DNA from: an uncultured Mycobacterium sp.
GTDB lineage: Bacteria; Actinomycetota; Actinomycetes; Mycobacteriales; Mycobacteriaceae
Length of the DNA stretch: 64,000 nt
Direction: 5' to 3'
Assembly: GCA_900078375.1 (NCBI GenBank)
Contig: FLQS01000010.1
Span: 1 to 64,000 of the forward strand
Position numbers and translations under genes: made by a program. Under the pieces are notes generated by a model. The model saw only the letters and a list, made by a program, of their open reading frames with translations, ran no database searches and had not been told where the DNA came from. Position 1 is the stretch's first letter, and the number at the start of each line of letters is the position of its first letter. Below are positions 26,651-36,427 of the stretch, piece by piece.

Positions 26651-27231
26651 CGGCGGTGGGAGAACCACCAGCCAGCACGCGACGCATCCCCGGCGAACAG
26701 GGCACCTGGGTATTCCTATTCGGCGACATGCTGGTGTTCGCGGTGTTCTTCGCGACGTTCATGGTCGAAAGATCCAAGGCACCAGAGGTTTTCGACGTGG
26801 CGCGCAAGACGCTGCACGTCAACATCGGCCTGGTCAACACGCTGGTGCTGTTGACCAGCTCGCTGTTCGTGGTGGCCGCGATGGGCGCCATCCGCACCGG
26901 TGCCCGGTCGATTGCCGCCCGCGCGCTGCTGATCGCGTCGGGCTGCGGCGTGGTGTTCGTGGCGCTGAAGGTGACCGAGTACGTCTTGCTGGGTACCGCC
27001 GGGCATGGGCCGGGCGCCAACCACTTCTACCTCTACTACTTCATCCTGACCGGGCTGCACCTGCTGCACGTCCTCATCGGGATCCTGGTGCTGGTGTTGA
27101 TGCTCACCCAGACCCGGCGGACCGAGCTGTCCGCCATCCGGCTCGCCGTTATCGAGGGCGGCGGCTGCTTCTGGCACCTGGTCGACCTGTTGTGGATTGT
27201 CCTGTTCCCACTCCTGTACCTGGTGAGCTGA
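26647..27231 (+). CDS. Cytochrome c oxidase subunit III-like (NorE-type) protein
   Basis: A 194-aa five-helix protein of the COX3 family. The first helix begins with RRIPGEQGTWVFLFGDMLVF. Other features are HVNIGLVNTLVLLTSS and YLYYFILTGLHLLHVLIG, and the final helix contains FWHLVDLLWIVLFPLLY, all typical of subunit III/NorE. No subunit I or II gene is nearby, so it probably helps a nitric oxide reductase or another haem-copper oxidase encoded elsewhere. Confidence 0.82.
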   Translation: MTAVGEPPASTRRIPGEQGTWVFLFGDMLVFAVFFATFMVERSKAPEVFDVARKTLHVNIGLVNTLVLLTSSLFVVAAMGAIRTGARSIAARALLIASGCGVVFVALKVTEYVLLGTAGHGPGANHFYLYYFILTGLHLLHVLIGILVLVLMLTQTRRTELSAIRLAVIEGGGCFWHLVDLLWIVLFPLLYLVS

Positions 27232-27494
27232 TGTGGGCGTTCATGCGTAACCGTGCCGGCGTGAGCTGGCTGATCCTGGTAGCCGCCACGCTGGCGTCGT
27301 GGGCACTGGGCGCCGACCACGGCACCGGGTCCCTGGTCGCGGTCGGTGTCTTGGCGATCGCCGCGGTCAAGGTGCGACTGGTCGGCCTGGACTTTATGGA
27401 ATTACGGCATGCCCCGATTCCGCTGCGGGCGGCGTTCGAGGTGTACTGCGCGGCGTTGTGGGCGCTGCTGTCCGGCCTGTATCTGTGGCTCTGA
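27231..27494 (+). CDS. Cytochrome oxidase subunit IV/NorF-like small membrane protein
   Basis: An 87-aa protein with three hydrophobic helices. The KVRLVGLDFMELRHAP segment between helices 2 and 3 is typical of prokaryotic COX4/NorF proteins. ATG overlaps the stop of the subunit III gene (TGATG). Pairing with a NorE-like protein is the usual norEF arrangement. Confidence 0.75.
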   Translation: MWAFMRNRAGVSWLILVAATLASWALGADHGTGSLVAVGVLAIAAVKVRLVGLDFMELRHAPIPLRAAFEVYCAALWALLSGLYLWL

Positions 27495-27513
27495 CGCGCT
27501 CAGCGCCCACGTC

Positions 27514-28896
27514 TCACCGGTTTATGGCACGGAGTACATGTCGCAGCTTCCCATTGCGAGGATTCACTTCGGGGCGCTGGTCGGCCAGATCGACGGTCAC
27601 CGAACCGACTCCCTGCGCGGCGATGAAACCTGTGAGCCGTCGGTCTACCTCTGCCCACACCGCGGAGCGGTCGCTGCCGGCAACTTCATCCAATCGGATG
27701 GTCAGGCCTGCGTCCGCGGTCTGGATGATCTGGTAACGCAGCACGCCGGGTATCTCCTCGACCACGGTGGCGATCGCCATGGGAATCAGCACCACCTCAC
27801 CGCCCTCTCGCGCAGGGAGTTTCAGCAGCTCGTCAGTCCGTCCCTCCGGGGTCACCGTCGGCAGTGGACTGCCGCATGGGCACGGATCGGCGCCGATGAT
27901 GATGCTGTCGCCCATTTCGTAGCGGATAAGCGGCTGAACGTAGTTGGCCAGATTGGTCAACAGCAGCGAGTCGGATCGCTGTCCGGCCGGCACGACTTCG
28001 CCGGAGGCGTCGATGGGCTCGACGAGGTACCAGTCGGTGTTCAGGTGCAGATTGCCCACGCGGCAGGGCAGTGACAGCGGAGTGGCTTCGGAGGCGTTGT
28101 ACGTCTCCGTCACGACGCAACCGAACACCTCCCGCGCGCGCTTTCGCACGCTGGGCAGCAGCAGTTCACCGCCGCTGGTGATGACGAGCGGATGGATGTT
28201 GAGCCGCCCGGCCTCCTGCTCGTCGATGAGCACACTGAGCGCGCTGGCATAGGTGCCCAGCAGCGCCGGCTGGAATTCGTTGAGGTTGGCGACGAGCTCC
28301 GGCAGCGGGTCCAGCACCGAGAAGAAGCGAGAGTAGCGGCGCCGCATCGGATGTGCGCGCAGCCGACGTTCGAACATCACGGTCGACACGAAATGCCCGC
28401 CGGTGGCGAACACCGCGGCTTGGCGCGCGCCGCGGCCGAGGACTCGAAGGAGCAGCCCCGGCGGCAACACTCCGGCGGAACGGGCATACGTCAGCCCGAA
28501 CATGACCGCCATCGCCCGACAGTCCTGGACCAGCAACGCCGGCTCGGCCGTCGATCCTGACGTGGTGAAGACGACGTATTCGCCGAACAGGTCCCGTCCG
28601 GTATTGGCGGGATCGGCAACGAATGCCGAGACACCGGTCCGCGTCAACCGGGGATCGGTGACCCACTCGTCGAAGCGGGCCATCAGGTCAGCCTTGGACA
28701 CCGCCGGAAGCGACGGCAGGGCGGCCAGACTCACAGGACCGTCCGGAACACCCCGGTAGTGCTCGGCGTAGAACCGCGAATGAGTGCGGGCGTGCGCCAC
28801 CAGCGCCTGCAACCGTCCCGCCTGTCGGGCCGCGACAGCCCCGGCGCCCCCCTGCGTGGTCCGCCAGGCGTCCCAGGCCACCCCGAAAGCCTTCAT
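27514..28896 (-). CDS. PaaK-like adenylate-forming CoA ligase
   Basis: A 460-aa protein of the phenylacetate-CoA ligase-like AMP-forming family. The phosphate loop is FTTSGSTAEPALLVQ (~140). TETYNASEATPLSLP (~290) is the adenine-binding region, and RYEMGDSIIIG with CPCGSPLPTV carries the conserved Asp. The C-terminal NGKLRHV has the catalytic Lys. It activates an acyl or aryl acid with ATP; the substrate is unknown. The start at ATG 28896 is preferred, since the next upstream ATG overlaps the start codon of the divergent ATPase. Confidence 0.82.
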   Translation of the reverse strand: MKAFGVAWDAWRTTQGGAGAVAARQAGRLQALVAHARTHSRFYAEHYRGVPDGPVSLAALPSLPAVSKADLMARFDEWVTDPRLTRTGVSAFVADPANTGRDLFGEYVVFTTSGSTAEPALLVQDCRAMAVMFGLTYARSAGVLPPGLLLRVLGRGARQAAVFATGGHFVSTVMFERRLRAHPMRRRYSRFFSVLDPLPELVANLNEFQPALLGTYASALSVLIDEQEAGRLNIHPLVITSGGELLLPSVRKRAREVFGCVVTETYNASEATPLSLPCRVGNLHLNTDWYLVEPIDASGEVVPAGQRSDSLLLTNLANYVQPLIRYEMGDSIIIGADPCPCGSPLPTVTPEGRTDELLKLPAREGGEVVLIPMAIATVVEEIPGVLRYQIIQTADAGLTIRLDEVAGSDRSAVWAEVDRRLTGFIAAQGVGSVTVDLADQRPEVNPRNGKLRHVLRAINR

Positions 28897-28927
28897 GTCG
28901 TCATCAACGTACGACACAATCAGCGTC

Positions 28928-31492
28928 ATGGGGGGCCCGATGCTGCTGGACGGATTGTCGGCTCAGGAGGCGGCGCGGCGGCTGGCGTCCGACGGACCGA
29001 ACGAGTTGCCGACGGCCAAACGGCGCAACCTGCTGCAAGAGACCTGGGACGTCGTCCGACAGCCGATGCTGCTGCTACTGCTCGGTGCGGGCGCCGTCAA
29101 CTTCCTGCTCGCCGAACCGCTCGACGGCGCGATGCTGATGGCATTCGTCCTCGTCGTGCTGGCCATCTCGATCTACCAGGAACACAAGACCGAGAACGCG
29201 CTGGCCGCACTGCGCGACCTGTCCTCACCGCGCGCCTTGGTGATCCGCGACGGCCAGCAGGTCCGCATCGCCGGACGTGACGTCGTCCGGGGTGACGTCA
29301 TCATGCTGGCCGAGGGCGATCGGGTGCCCGCCGACGCAGTGCTGGTGGAAGGCACCAACTTCTCGGTGGATGAATCGGCCCTGACCGGGGAATCGGTCCC
29401 GGTGCGCAAGATCGCCGGCTCAGGTCAACAGCTCTCGGCCACGATGGGGCCGCCCGGCGGTGACGCCACCCCATGGGTGTTCTCCGGCACGTTGGCAGTG
29501 AAGGGTCACGCCGTCGCGGTGGCCAAGCAGACCGGCGCCGGGACCGAACTGGGCAAGATCGGCGCGGCGCTGCGCACCATCGAAGCCGAGCGCACACCGC
29601 TGCAACGCGAGATCGACCGCCTCGTCAAAGCGCTGGCCGTCATCGGCGTTCTGGCCGCCGCTGTGGTCGTAGTGGTGTACGGGCTCACCCGGGGAAACTG
29701 GCTCGGTGGTCTACTGGCCGGGATCGCGACCGCAATGGCACTGCTGCCTGAGGAATTCCCGGTCGTGCTCGCCGTATTTCTCGCCCTAGGGGCTTGGCGG
29801 ATGTCGCAGAAACACGTGCTGACCCGCCGTCCACCGGTGATCGAGACCCTGGGATCGGCCACCGCACTGTGCGTAGACAAGACCGGAACGCTGACGATGA
29901 ATCGAATGACGGTGCGGGAGTTCATCATCGATGGGCACGCCCACCCAGTCGACGATCGACCGCTGCCCGAAGAGCTGCACATGATCACCGAATTCGCGAT
30001 GCTCGCCTCGCCCGTCGACCCGTTCGACCCCATGGACAAGGCCTTCCGCGAACTGGGCGCCAAGCATCTGGCGGGAACCGAGCACCTGCACGACGACTGG
30101 ACGCTGATACGCGAATATCCACTCTCGGAAAAGTTGCTGGCCCTCTCGCATGTGTGGCGCTCCCCCGACGGCGGCCACTTCGTCATCGCCGCCAAAGGCG
30201 CGCCAGAGGCGATCGCCGACCTGTGCCACTTCGACGCCGGTCAAGTCGCACGGCTGACCGAGCAGGTCGAAGACGCCGCCGCGGGCGGCCAGCGCCTGCT
30301 TGCGGTGGCCTACGCCTACTTCGACGGCGACTCCGCGCTACCCGACCAACAGCATGATTACGACTTTCACTATCTGGGACTGGTCGGCTTGCACGACCCG
30401 GTGCGACCGGGGGTCGCCGATGCCGTCGCCGAGTGTCGCCGGGCGTCGGTGCGGACCATCATGATCACCGGGGACTACCCCGGGACAGCGTTGGCCATCG
30501 CCCGCGAGATCGGACTGGACCACCAGGCCGGGTGCATCACCGGGCACGAGTTGCAGACCATGCCGGCCGAGGAGCTGGCCGAGCGGATTCGGACCGTCAG
30601 CGTGTTCGCCCGGATGGTGCCGGACCAGAAATTGCAGCTCGTTCGCGCGTTGCAGGCCAACGGCGAAGTGGTCGGCATGACCGGTGACGGCGTGAACGAC
30701 GCACCGGCGCTGAAAGCCGCTGACATCGGAATTGCGATGGGCGCCAACGGGACTGATGTGGCGCGAGAATCGGCCGGATTGGTGATCACCGACGACGACT
30801 TCTCCTCGATCGTCGCCGGAGTGCGGCAGGGCCGAGGGATCTTCGACAACCTCCGCAAGGCCATGTCGTACGTGATTGCGGTTCATCTTCCCATCGTGGG
30901 CATGTCGCTCATCCCGGTCTTCGTCGGCGGTTGGCCGTTGGTGTTGCTTCCGGTCCAGATCGCCTTCCTCGAGCTCATCATCGATCCGGCCTGTTCGGTG
31001 GTCTTCGAGGCCGAGCAGATCGATCCCAAGATCATGGACGCGCCGCCGCGAGGTGTCGATGAACCCATGTTCGGTCGACGGGTACTCGCGATTGCTTGTC
31101 TGCAGGGGGTGTCGGTGCTCGCAGCGACAACCTGTGTCTACCTGTGGGCCGTGTGGAGCCACCATGCCGACGACGTCGTGCGTTCTGTCACCTTCGCGGC
31201 GCTTGTCATCGGTAACGTGGCCCTGATTTTGGTGAACCGCTCATGGCGGCTCACCATGTGGCGAACGTTCCGGGAGCGTCGCAACACCGCACTCAAGTGG
31301 ATGCTCGCCGGCGCGCCTGCGCTTCTCGTCCTGATCCTGACGGTGCCGGCGTTACGGCACGCCTTCAACTTCGGCCCGCTGCCTCCGCTCGGCTGGCTCA
31401 TCGCGGTCGGCGCCGGTGTTGCCGGCGTCGCGTGGTTCGAGGTCTACAAAGCCGTTGCCACACGTCGCCCCAACAGAAGTGGAAAGTCGTGA
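28928..31492 (+). CDS. Cation-translocating P-type ATPase (P2-like)
   Basis: An 854-aa P-type ATPase. It has an N-terminal cation-ATPase domain (LSAQEAARRLASDGPNELP), the actuator motif TGES (~153), the M4 ion-site motif PEEFP, the phosphorylation motif CVDKTGTLTMN (~316), and GDGVNDAP (~585), followed by four C-terminal helices. PEEFP replaces the PEGLP of classic calcium pumps, a variant common in bacterial P2-type pumps of unsettled ion specificity. No heavy-metal-binding domain is present. The stop overlaps the next gene as GTGA. Confidence 0.9.
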   Translation: MGGPMLLDGLSAQEAARRLASDGPNELPTAKRRNLLQETWDVVRQPMLLLLLGAGAVNFLLAEPLDGAMLMAFVLVVLAISIYQEHKTENALAALRDLSSPRALVIRDGQQVRIAGRDVVRGDVIMLAEGDRVPADAVLVEGTNFSVDESALTGESVPVRKIAGSGQQLSATMGPPGGDATPWVFSGTLAVKGHAVAVAKQTGAGTELGKIGAALRTIEAERTPLQREIDRLVKALAVIGVLAAAVVVVVYGLTRGNWLGGLLAGIATAMALLPEEFPVVLAVFLALGAWRMSQKHVLTRRPPVIETLGSATALCVDKTGTLTMNRMTVREFIIDGHAHPVDDRPLPEELHMITEFAMLASPVDPFDPMDKAFRELGAKHLAGTEHLHDDWTLIREYPLSEKLLALSHVWRSPDGGHFVIAAKGAPEAIADLCHFDAGQVARLTEQVEDAAAGGQRLLAVAYAYFDGDSALPDQQHDYDFHYLGLVGLHDPVRPGVADAVAECRRASVRTIMITGDYPGTALAIAREIGLDHQAGCITGHELQTMPAEELAERIRTVSVFARMVPDQKLQLVRALQANGEVVGMTGDGVNDAPALKAADIGIAMGANGTDVARESAGLVITDDDFSSIVAGVRQGRGIFDNLRKAMSYVIAVHLPIVGMSLIPVFVGGWPLVLLPVQIAFLELIIDPACSVVFEAEQIDPKIMDAPPRGVDEPMFGRRVLAIACLQGVSVLAATTCVYLWAVWSHHADDVVRSVTFAALVIGNVALILVNRSWRLTMWRTFRERRNTALKWMLAGAPALLVLILTVPALRHAFNFGPLPPLGWLIAVGAGVAGVAWFEVYKAVATRRPNRSGKS

Positions 31493-32619
31493 AGCCGGCT
31501 TCGGCGGTCTCGGTGGGCCTACAGATCGGCACGCAACCTCCGCTGGGCGCCCTGCGTGCCTTTCTGGTCGGGGCACGAATGATGCGACTTGACTCGGTGA
31601 TGGTTATCGACCACTTCCAGAACGTCTTCCCCACCGCGATCTGGGATCGCGAACTGACGTGGCTTGCCGCGCAACGCTCCACCCCGCATGAATTCTTCGA
31701 CTACCAGGTCCTGCTGGGCCATCTCGCCTCCCGCGTCGGGTCCATGCGTCTAGGAGTCGGGGTGACCGAACCCATCCGGCGCCATCCACTGGTTATCGCC
31801 CAGGCCATGATGACGCTGTCATACCTGACCAAACGCCCACCCCTCCTCGGCATCGGGGCAGGCGAACGCATGAACATCGATCCCTACGGCCTCGACCCCT
31901 CCGATCCAGTCACCCGCTTGGAGGAGGCGTTACAGATCATCCGGCAGTGCTTCTACGGGTCAGGACCGATCACGTTCTGCGGCAAGCACTTCAATCTCGA
32001 GCGGGCGACCATGGACCTCAAACCGGCCAGCGGACGGACTCCGCAGATCTGGGTTGCCGGCCACGGACCACGCATGCTCGGTCTGACCGGACGCTACGGA
32101 GACGGGTGGTATCCGACCGCAGTAGCCTCCCCCGACGAGTATGCGGCCAAGCTGGAATGCGTACGAACCGCGGCCGTTGACGCCGGCCGAGACCCAGCGT
32201 CGATCACCCCTGCTTTGCATCGCTTCTTGGTCGTCGGCCAAACCGACCGAGAGGCACGGGCCATGCTTGATACCAAAGTGATTCGTGCGTTCGGCCTCAT
32301 GGCACCAGCTGACCTGTGGCGACAAGCCGGGGTGGCACACCCGTTCGGGGAGGATTTCAACCCCCTTGTCGACTTCGTTCCCGACCGCTATGACCGCCAG
32401 ACGATGGGCGACGCCATCGACGCCGTGCCGAACGAGGTGTTGACCGAAGGACCGCTGCTGTGGGGTACCCCCGAGCAAGTAGTGGCGAAGCTTCGGCAGT
32501 TCCGCGCGGCCGGCTTACGGCACGTGGTCCTGGCGCCCGTCTCAGGGTTGGTCTCCAAGCGCGCCGCCCTCTACGGCCTTAGGGCCACCGGCAAGATCGC
32601 CCGCGCGCTCGCCCACTGA
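31489..32619 (+). CDS. F420-dependent LLM-class oxidoreductase
   Basis: A 376-aa luciferase-like protein: MVIDHFQNVFP near residue 40, LGVGVTEPIRRHPLVIAQAM near 85 and LLGIGAGERMNIDPYG near 122, as in mycobacterial F420-dependent glucose-6-phosphate dehydrogenase-like and related reductases. The GTG start overlaps the ATPase stop (GTGA). Its last 78 nt overlap the end of the convergent hydrolase gene, so both C-termini are encoded on opposite strands of the same DNA. Confidence 0.85.
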   Translation: MKPASAVSVGLQIGTQPPLGALRAFLVGARMMRLDSVMVIDHFQNVFPTAIWDRELTWLAAQRSTPHEFFDYQVLLGHLASRVGSMRLGVGVTEPIRRHPLVIAQAMMTLSYLTKRPPLLGIGAGERMNIDPYGLDPSDPVTRLEEALQIIRQCFYGSGPITFCGKHFNLERATMDLKPASGRTPQIWVAGHGPRMLGLTGRYGDGWYPTAVASPDEYAAKLECVRTAAVDAGRDPASITPALHRFLVVGQTDREARAMLDTKVIRAFGLMAPADLWRQAGVAHPFGEDFNPLVDFVPDRYDRQTMGDAIDAVPNEVLTEGPLLWGTPEQVVAKLRQFRAAGLRHVVLAPVSGLVSKRAALYGLRATGKIARALAH

Positions 32620-33522
32620 GCCGTCGAGGCGCGTGATGAGTTCCGCGACCCGACCGAGCACCAGAGGCAGACATTCGTTGAACAGGAGGTGGTGATCGGT
32701 GTCGAACACGACCAGCTCCTTTGCAGGGGCAGCGATTCGGGCGAAGACCTGCTGCGTGTAGTCCAGGCTGAACAAGGGATCACCCCGGCCGGCAACGACC
32801 ACGATGGGACACGTGATGGTGCCATCGCGGACGCGGCTCATGTCGGCGGTCAACAGGTCGGCCAGAAAAGCAAGTGGGTAGGAACGCAGGCTCAACGGGT
32901 CCATCAAGAACTGCTCGGCTGTCCAAGGCTCACGGCATACCCGAGCCATATCGAGGTAGACGCTGAAGCGAATCGGCAGCCGGGGCAATAGCATGGCCAG
33001 CACTCGCAAGCCTCGCATGAACGGGCGGTACGCACCCTGCAGGAAAGTCGGACACCGCGACACCGTGATAGAAGCGGGAAGATCCGGATCCAGGATGTTG
33101 TGAGCCACCACGCCGGCGAGCTCACGGTCGCGCGTAGCGACGATCATCGCCAGCACGCCACCCTGACTCGATCCGACGACAACGGGCCGACGGCCGAATC
33201 GCCCACGCGCCCAGGATGTTGCGTCCAGTGCGTTGGCGACCAGACTCTCCAAACGCAGGAGCCGCCCAACGCGCGGGCTTTTACCGTGCCCCTCGAGATG
33301 AACCCCTACGACGTTGATGCCCCGGGTGGCAAGCCCATCGCAGAACTCCTCATAGAACAGCGGATGGGTCATGGTTCCGGGCAGGAACACCACGACGGGC
33401 CCACCTGACCGGGCATGCCACACCGACAGCACTATCGGCACGCCGGAGGAGGTGATTGTCACCTCCTCGTAGCGCTCCGGGTGCTCAACCTCGTTGCGCA
33501 GCCGCTGATCTCTGTCACGCAT
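32542..33522 (-). CDS. Alpha/beta-hydrolase
   Basis: A 326-aa serine hydrolase. The oxyanion region is VVVFLPGTMTHPLF (~50), the nucleophile elbow GSSQGG is near residue 123, the Asp is in VVAGRGDPLF and the His in FDTDHHLLFNE near 285. ATG 33522 follows GGAGGG; a longer frame upstream lacks a ribosome site. Substrate unknown; lysophospholipase/esterase-like. Ends inside the opposite oxidoreductase gene. Confidence 0.82.
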   Translation of the reverse strand: MRDRDQRLRNEVEHPERYEEVTITSSGVPIVLSVWHARSGGPVVVFLPGTMTHPLFYEEFCDGLATRGINVVGVHLEGHGKSPRVGRLLRLESLVANALDATSWARGRFGRRPVVVGSSQGGVLAMIVATRDRELAGVVAHNILDPDLPASITVSRCPTFLQGAYRPFMRGLRVLAMLLPRLPIRFSVYLDMARVCREPWTAEQFLMDPLSLRSYPLAFLADLLTADMSRVRDGTITCPIVVVAGRGDPLFSLDYTQQVFARIAAPAKELVVFDTDHHLLFNECLPLVLGRVAELITRLDGSVGERAGDLAGGPKAVEGGALGDQP

Positions 33523-33708
33523 GCAATTCCCTCCGTGGTCGTTCTCGCATAGGGCGCATCGGCAATCCAACCGTCCGCTTGCTTGTGCTACCAGCGCCAG
33601 GGCCACAAGTCCCACACCCGGTAGCCGTTCATCACCACGAAGTAGAGGAGTCTGTCGCCGTTTGGGTCACTTGCGACGAATCAACTCCGACTCTGAAAGA
33701 CTGACGCC

Positions 33709-35103
33709 ATGACCACCGGCGAGAGACCATCGCGGAACGTCGAACTCAGCTTGCGCAGCCTGGGTGCGGCCAGCACGGTCACCGGCTCCAAACACCTGCT
33801 GGAAGCCGAGGGCAAGCGAATCCTGGTGGACTGCGGCCTTTTTCAGGGTGTGAAAAACCTCCGCGAGCTCAACTGGGCGCCCCTGTCGGTGGACCCCTCG
33901 AGTATCGACGCGGTGATCGTGACCCACGCCCACCTCGATCACACCGGCTACCTGCCCCGGTTGGTGCGCGACGGCTTCAGCGGGCCAATCGTGTCCACCC
34001 ACGCGACCGCCGCTGTCGCCGAGATCATTCTCCGGGACAGCGCTTACCTGCAGGAGCGTGACGCGGCGTTCCTCAACAAGCACAAGGCCACCAAGCATCA
34101 CCCCGCCCTGCCGCTGTATGACAGCGAGGACGCCCGTCGGGCAATCGAGTTATTCGACACCCATCCGTTCGGACAGTCGTTCAGGCTGGCGGGCGATGGT
34201 CCGGTGGTGACGTTCCGCCGAGCCGGGCACATCCTGGGGGCTGCCACCGTCGAGGTGGTGTGGCACGGCCGCCGCGTCGTGTTCACCGGCGACCTGGGCC
34301 GCTACGACGATCCAGTGATGCTCGACCCGGACCCCGTGGCAGCCGCGGACTACCTGGTGATGGAGTCAACCTACGGCGATCGCCTGCACGATCGGGCTGA
34401 CCCCGCCGACGCTCTCGCCGAGGTCATCGACGCCACGGTGGATCGCGGCGGCACCCTGGTGATACCGGCGTTCGCGGTGGGTCGGGCCCAGACGCTGCTC
34501 TACTACCTATGGCAGCTGCGGTCGGCGGGCAGGCTACCGGACATCCCCGTCTACCTGGACAGCCCGATGGCGATCAACGCCAGCGAGCTGCTAGGCACCT
34601 ATCGCAATGACCACCGCCTGCGCCCGGAGATCTACGAAGGCATGTGCGCCATGGCCACCTATACCCGCGAAGCCGAACAGTCCATGAAGATCTCGGCCAG
34701 CCGCGAACCGAAGATCGTCATCTCGGCCAGCGGGATGGCCACCGGTGGCCGAATCCTGCATCACCTCAAAACGTTCGCCCCCGATGCACGCAACACGATC
34801 ATGGTCACCGGCTATCAGGTGCCCGGCACCCGCGGCGCAGCCATCGCCGCCGGCCAGCGCCACGTCAGGATCTACGGCGAATGGATATCGATCAACGCCC
34901 AGGTGGCCAACCTCGCGATGCTGTCCGCGCACGCCGACGCCGACGAACTCATCCGCTGGGCCTCCAATTTCAGCACGCCGCCGCGGAAGGTGTTCGTGGT
35001 CCACGGCGAACCCCAGCCGGCCGACACCCTGCGAATGCGCCTGGACCATGAATTCGGTTGGCAGGCAACCGTCCCCACGACGAATCAGCTCTTCGACCTG
35101 TAG
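33709..35103 (+). CDS. MBL-fold beta-CASP nuclease (RNA-processing type)
   Basis: A 464-aa metallo-beta-lactamase-fold protein of the CPSF73-like family. Motif 2 is H-A-H-L-D-H at residues 73-78, GHILGAA is motif 3 near 168 and TGDLGR motif 4. The beta-CASP part has MESTYGDR, IPAFAVGRAQ, the ISASGMATGGRILHHL segment and the terminal VHGEP. These residues bind two zinc ions and cut RNA or act as specificity factors. The gene stands alone; ATG is preceded by no strong ribosome site. Confidence 0.88.
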   Translation: MTTGERPSRNVELSLRSLGAASTVTGSKHLLEAEGKRILVDCGLFQGVKNLRELNWAPLSVDPSSIDAVIVTHAHLDHTGYLPRLVRDGFSGPIVSTHATAAVAEIILRDSAYLQERDAAFLNKHKATKHHPALPLYDSEDARRAIELFDTHPFGQSFRLAGDGPVVTFRRAGHILGAATVEVVWHGRRVVFTGDLGRYDDPVMLDPDPVAAADYLVMESTYGDRLHDRADPADALAEVIDATVDRGGTLVIPAFAVGRAQTLLYYLWQLRSAGRLPDIPVYLDSPMAINASELLGTYRNDHRLRPEIYEGMCAMATYTREAEQSMKISASREPKIVISASGMATGGRILHHLKTFAPDARNTIMVTGYQVPGTRGAAIAAGQRHVRIYGEWISINAQVANLAMLSAHADADELIRWASNFSTPPRKVFVVHGEPQPADTLRMRLDHEFGWQATVPTTNQLFDL

Positions 35104-35177
35104 CGGACAATGCATTCGCCGAACATTGTCATCGTTGTAGGAGTCTCCACCGTCACACGTGAATCGCGTATCCGGCG

Positions 35178-36398
35178 GTGACCGAACCCAACCGCGACCC
35201 CTCCCGGTTGAACCGGACTCTCAGCCTGCCCATGGTCACGCTCTACGGGCTCGGCAACATCCTTGGCGCCGGCATCTACGTGCTCGTCGGGAAGGTGGCC
35301 GGTTTCGCGGGGTACAGCACCACCCTGGCATTTCTCATCGCGATGGTCACCGCCGCGGTCACCGCGCTGTCCTACATGGAACTCGCGGGCCGCTACCCCG
35401 TGAGCGCCAGCGTGTCGGTCTACCTGCACCGGGCGTTCGGTAAGCGTTGGCTGTCAACGGCGATCGGCCTGACGATGGTCGGCGGTGGGATCGCCTCAGC
35501 AGCGGCGCTGGCCCAAGGGTTCGCCGGTTATCTGAACTCCTTGGTCACCGTTCCGACGATAGTCGGCAGTGTGGGCCTGCTCGTGGTGCTCGGAGCGATC
35601 GCAATCAAGGGCATCGGAGAGTCGGCGACGGTGGCCGCACTACTCACCGGCCTGGAGGTGTTGGGCCTAGCGCTGGTCATCTGGTTTGGCCGGAACGCAT
35701 TCTCGCACATCGATGTTGGCCGCATAGTCGCAATCGACCCAGCGGTCGGCCTCGGCGGCGTCTTCGCCGGCGCCTTCCTCGCTTTCTATGCCTTCATCGG
35801 GTTCGAGGACATGGTCAACGTCGCTGAGGAGACCAGAACACCCAGCCGGACCATGCCGCTGGCCATCCTTTTCGCGCTACTGGCCTCGACGGTCCTGTAT
35901 CTCCTGGTCGTCGTGATCTCGACCACCCTGGTGTCCCCGGCCGAACTTGCCGGCAGTCAAGCACCGCTCACACTGGTCTTCGAGCGAAGCGGAGCCAGCC
36001 ACGGGGTGTTCCTCAGCCTCATCGGCATGGTCGCGGCGATGAACGGCGTCATCGTCCAGATCATCATGGGCTCGCGAATTCTCTACGGACTGGCGAAGGA
36101 GGGCTGGATCCACAGCAGGTTCGGCCACGTGCATGGCTCATATCAGACGCCGGTGCTGGCCACCCTCGTCGTCGTATCCGCCATGATCGTCGGCACCGCG
36201 GTGCTGCCACTCGTGTCGCTGGCCCGCCTCACGAGCCTGCTCGTGCTCATCATCTTCACTTTGGTAAACGCCTCATTGATCGTCATCAAGCGACGCCACC
36301 GCGATCACCAGGGGTTCATCGACGTTCCTGCGGCGATCCCGTACCTCGGTGCGGTCTTGTGTCTGGGAACTCTCGTCTTTCAGGCGTTCAACTGGTGA
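35178..36398 (+). CDS. APC-family amino acid permease
   Basis: A 406-aa transporter with about 11-12 membrane spans. The first helix has GLGNILGAGIYVLVGKVAG, the unwound G-A-G-I-Y motif of amino acid-polyamine-organocation carriers. Helix 6 has FYAFIGFEDMVNVAEETR, typical of the family. GTG start, 74 bp after the nuclease gene. It probably exchanges or imports amino acids. It is the last chromosomal gene before the prophage. Confidence 0.87.
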   Translation: MTEPNRDPSRLNRTLSLPMVTLYGLGNILGAGIYVLVGKVAGFAGYSTTLAFLIAMVTAAVTALSYMELAGRYPVSASVSVYLHRAFGKRWLSTAIGLTMVGGGIASAAALAQGFAGYLNSLVTVPTIVGSVGLLVVLGAIAIKGIGESATVAALLTGLEVLGLALVIWFGRNAFSHIDVGRIVAIDPAVGLGGVFAGAFLAFYAFIGFEDMVNVAEETRTPSRTMPLAILFALLASTVLYLLVVVISTTLVSPAELAGSQAPLTLVFERSGASHGVFLSLIGMVAAMNGVIVQIIMGSRILYGLAKEGWIHSRFGHVHGSYQTPVLATLVVVSAMIVGTAVLPLVSLARLTSLLVLIIFTLVNASLIVIKRRHRDHQGFIDVPAAIPYLGAVLCLGTLVFQAFNW

Positions 36399-36427
36399 GC
36401 ACTACCGACGACGAACATATTCGGACC

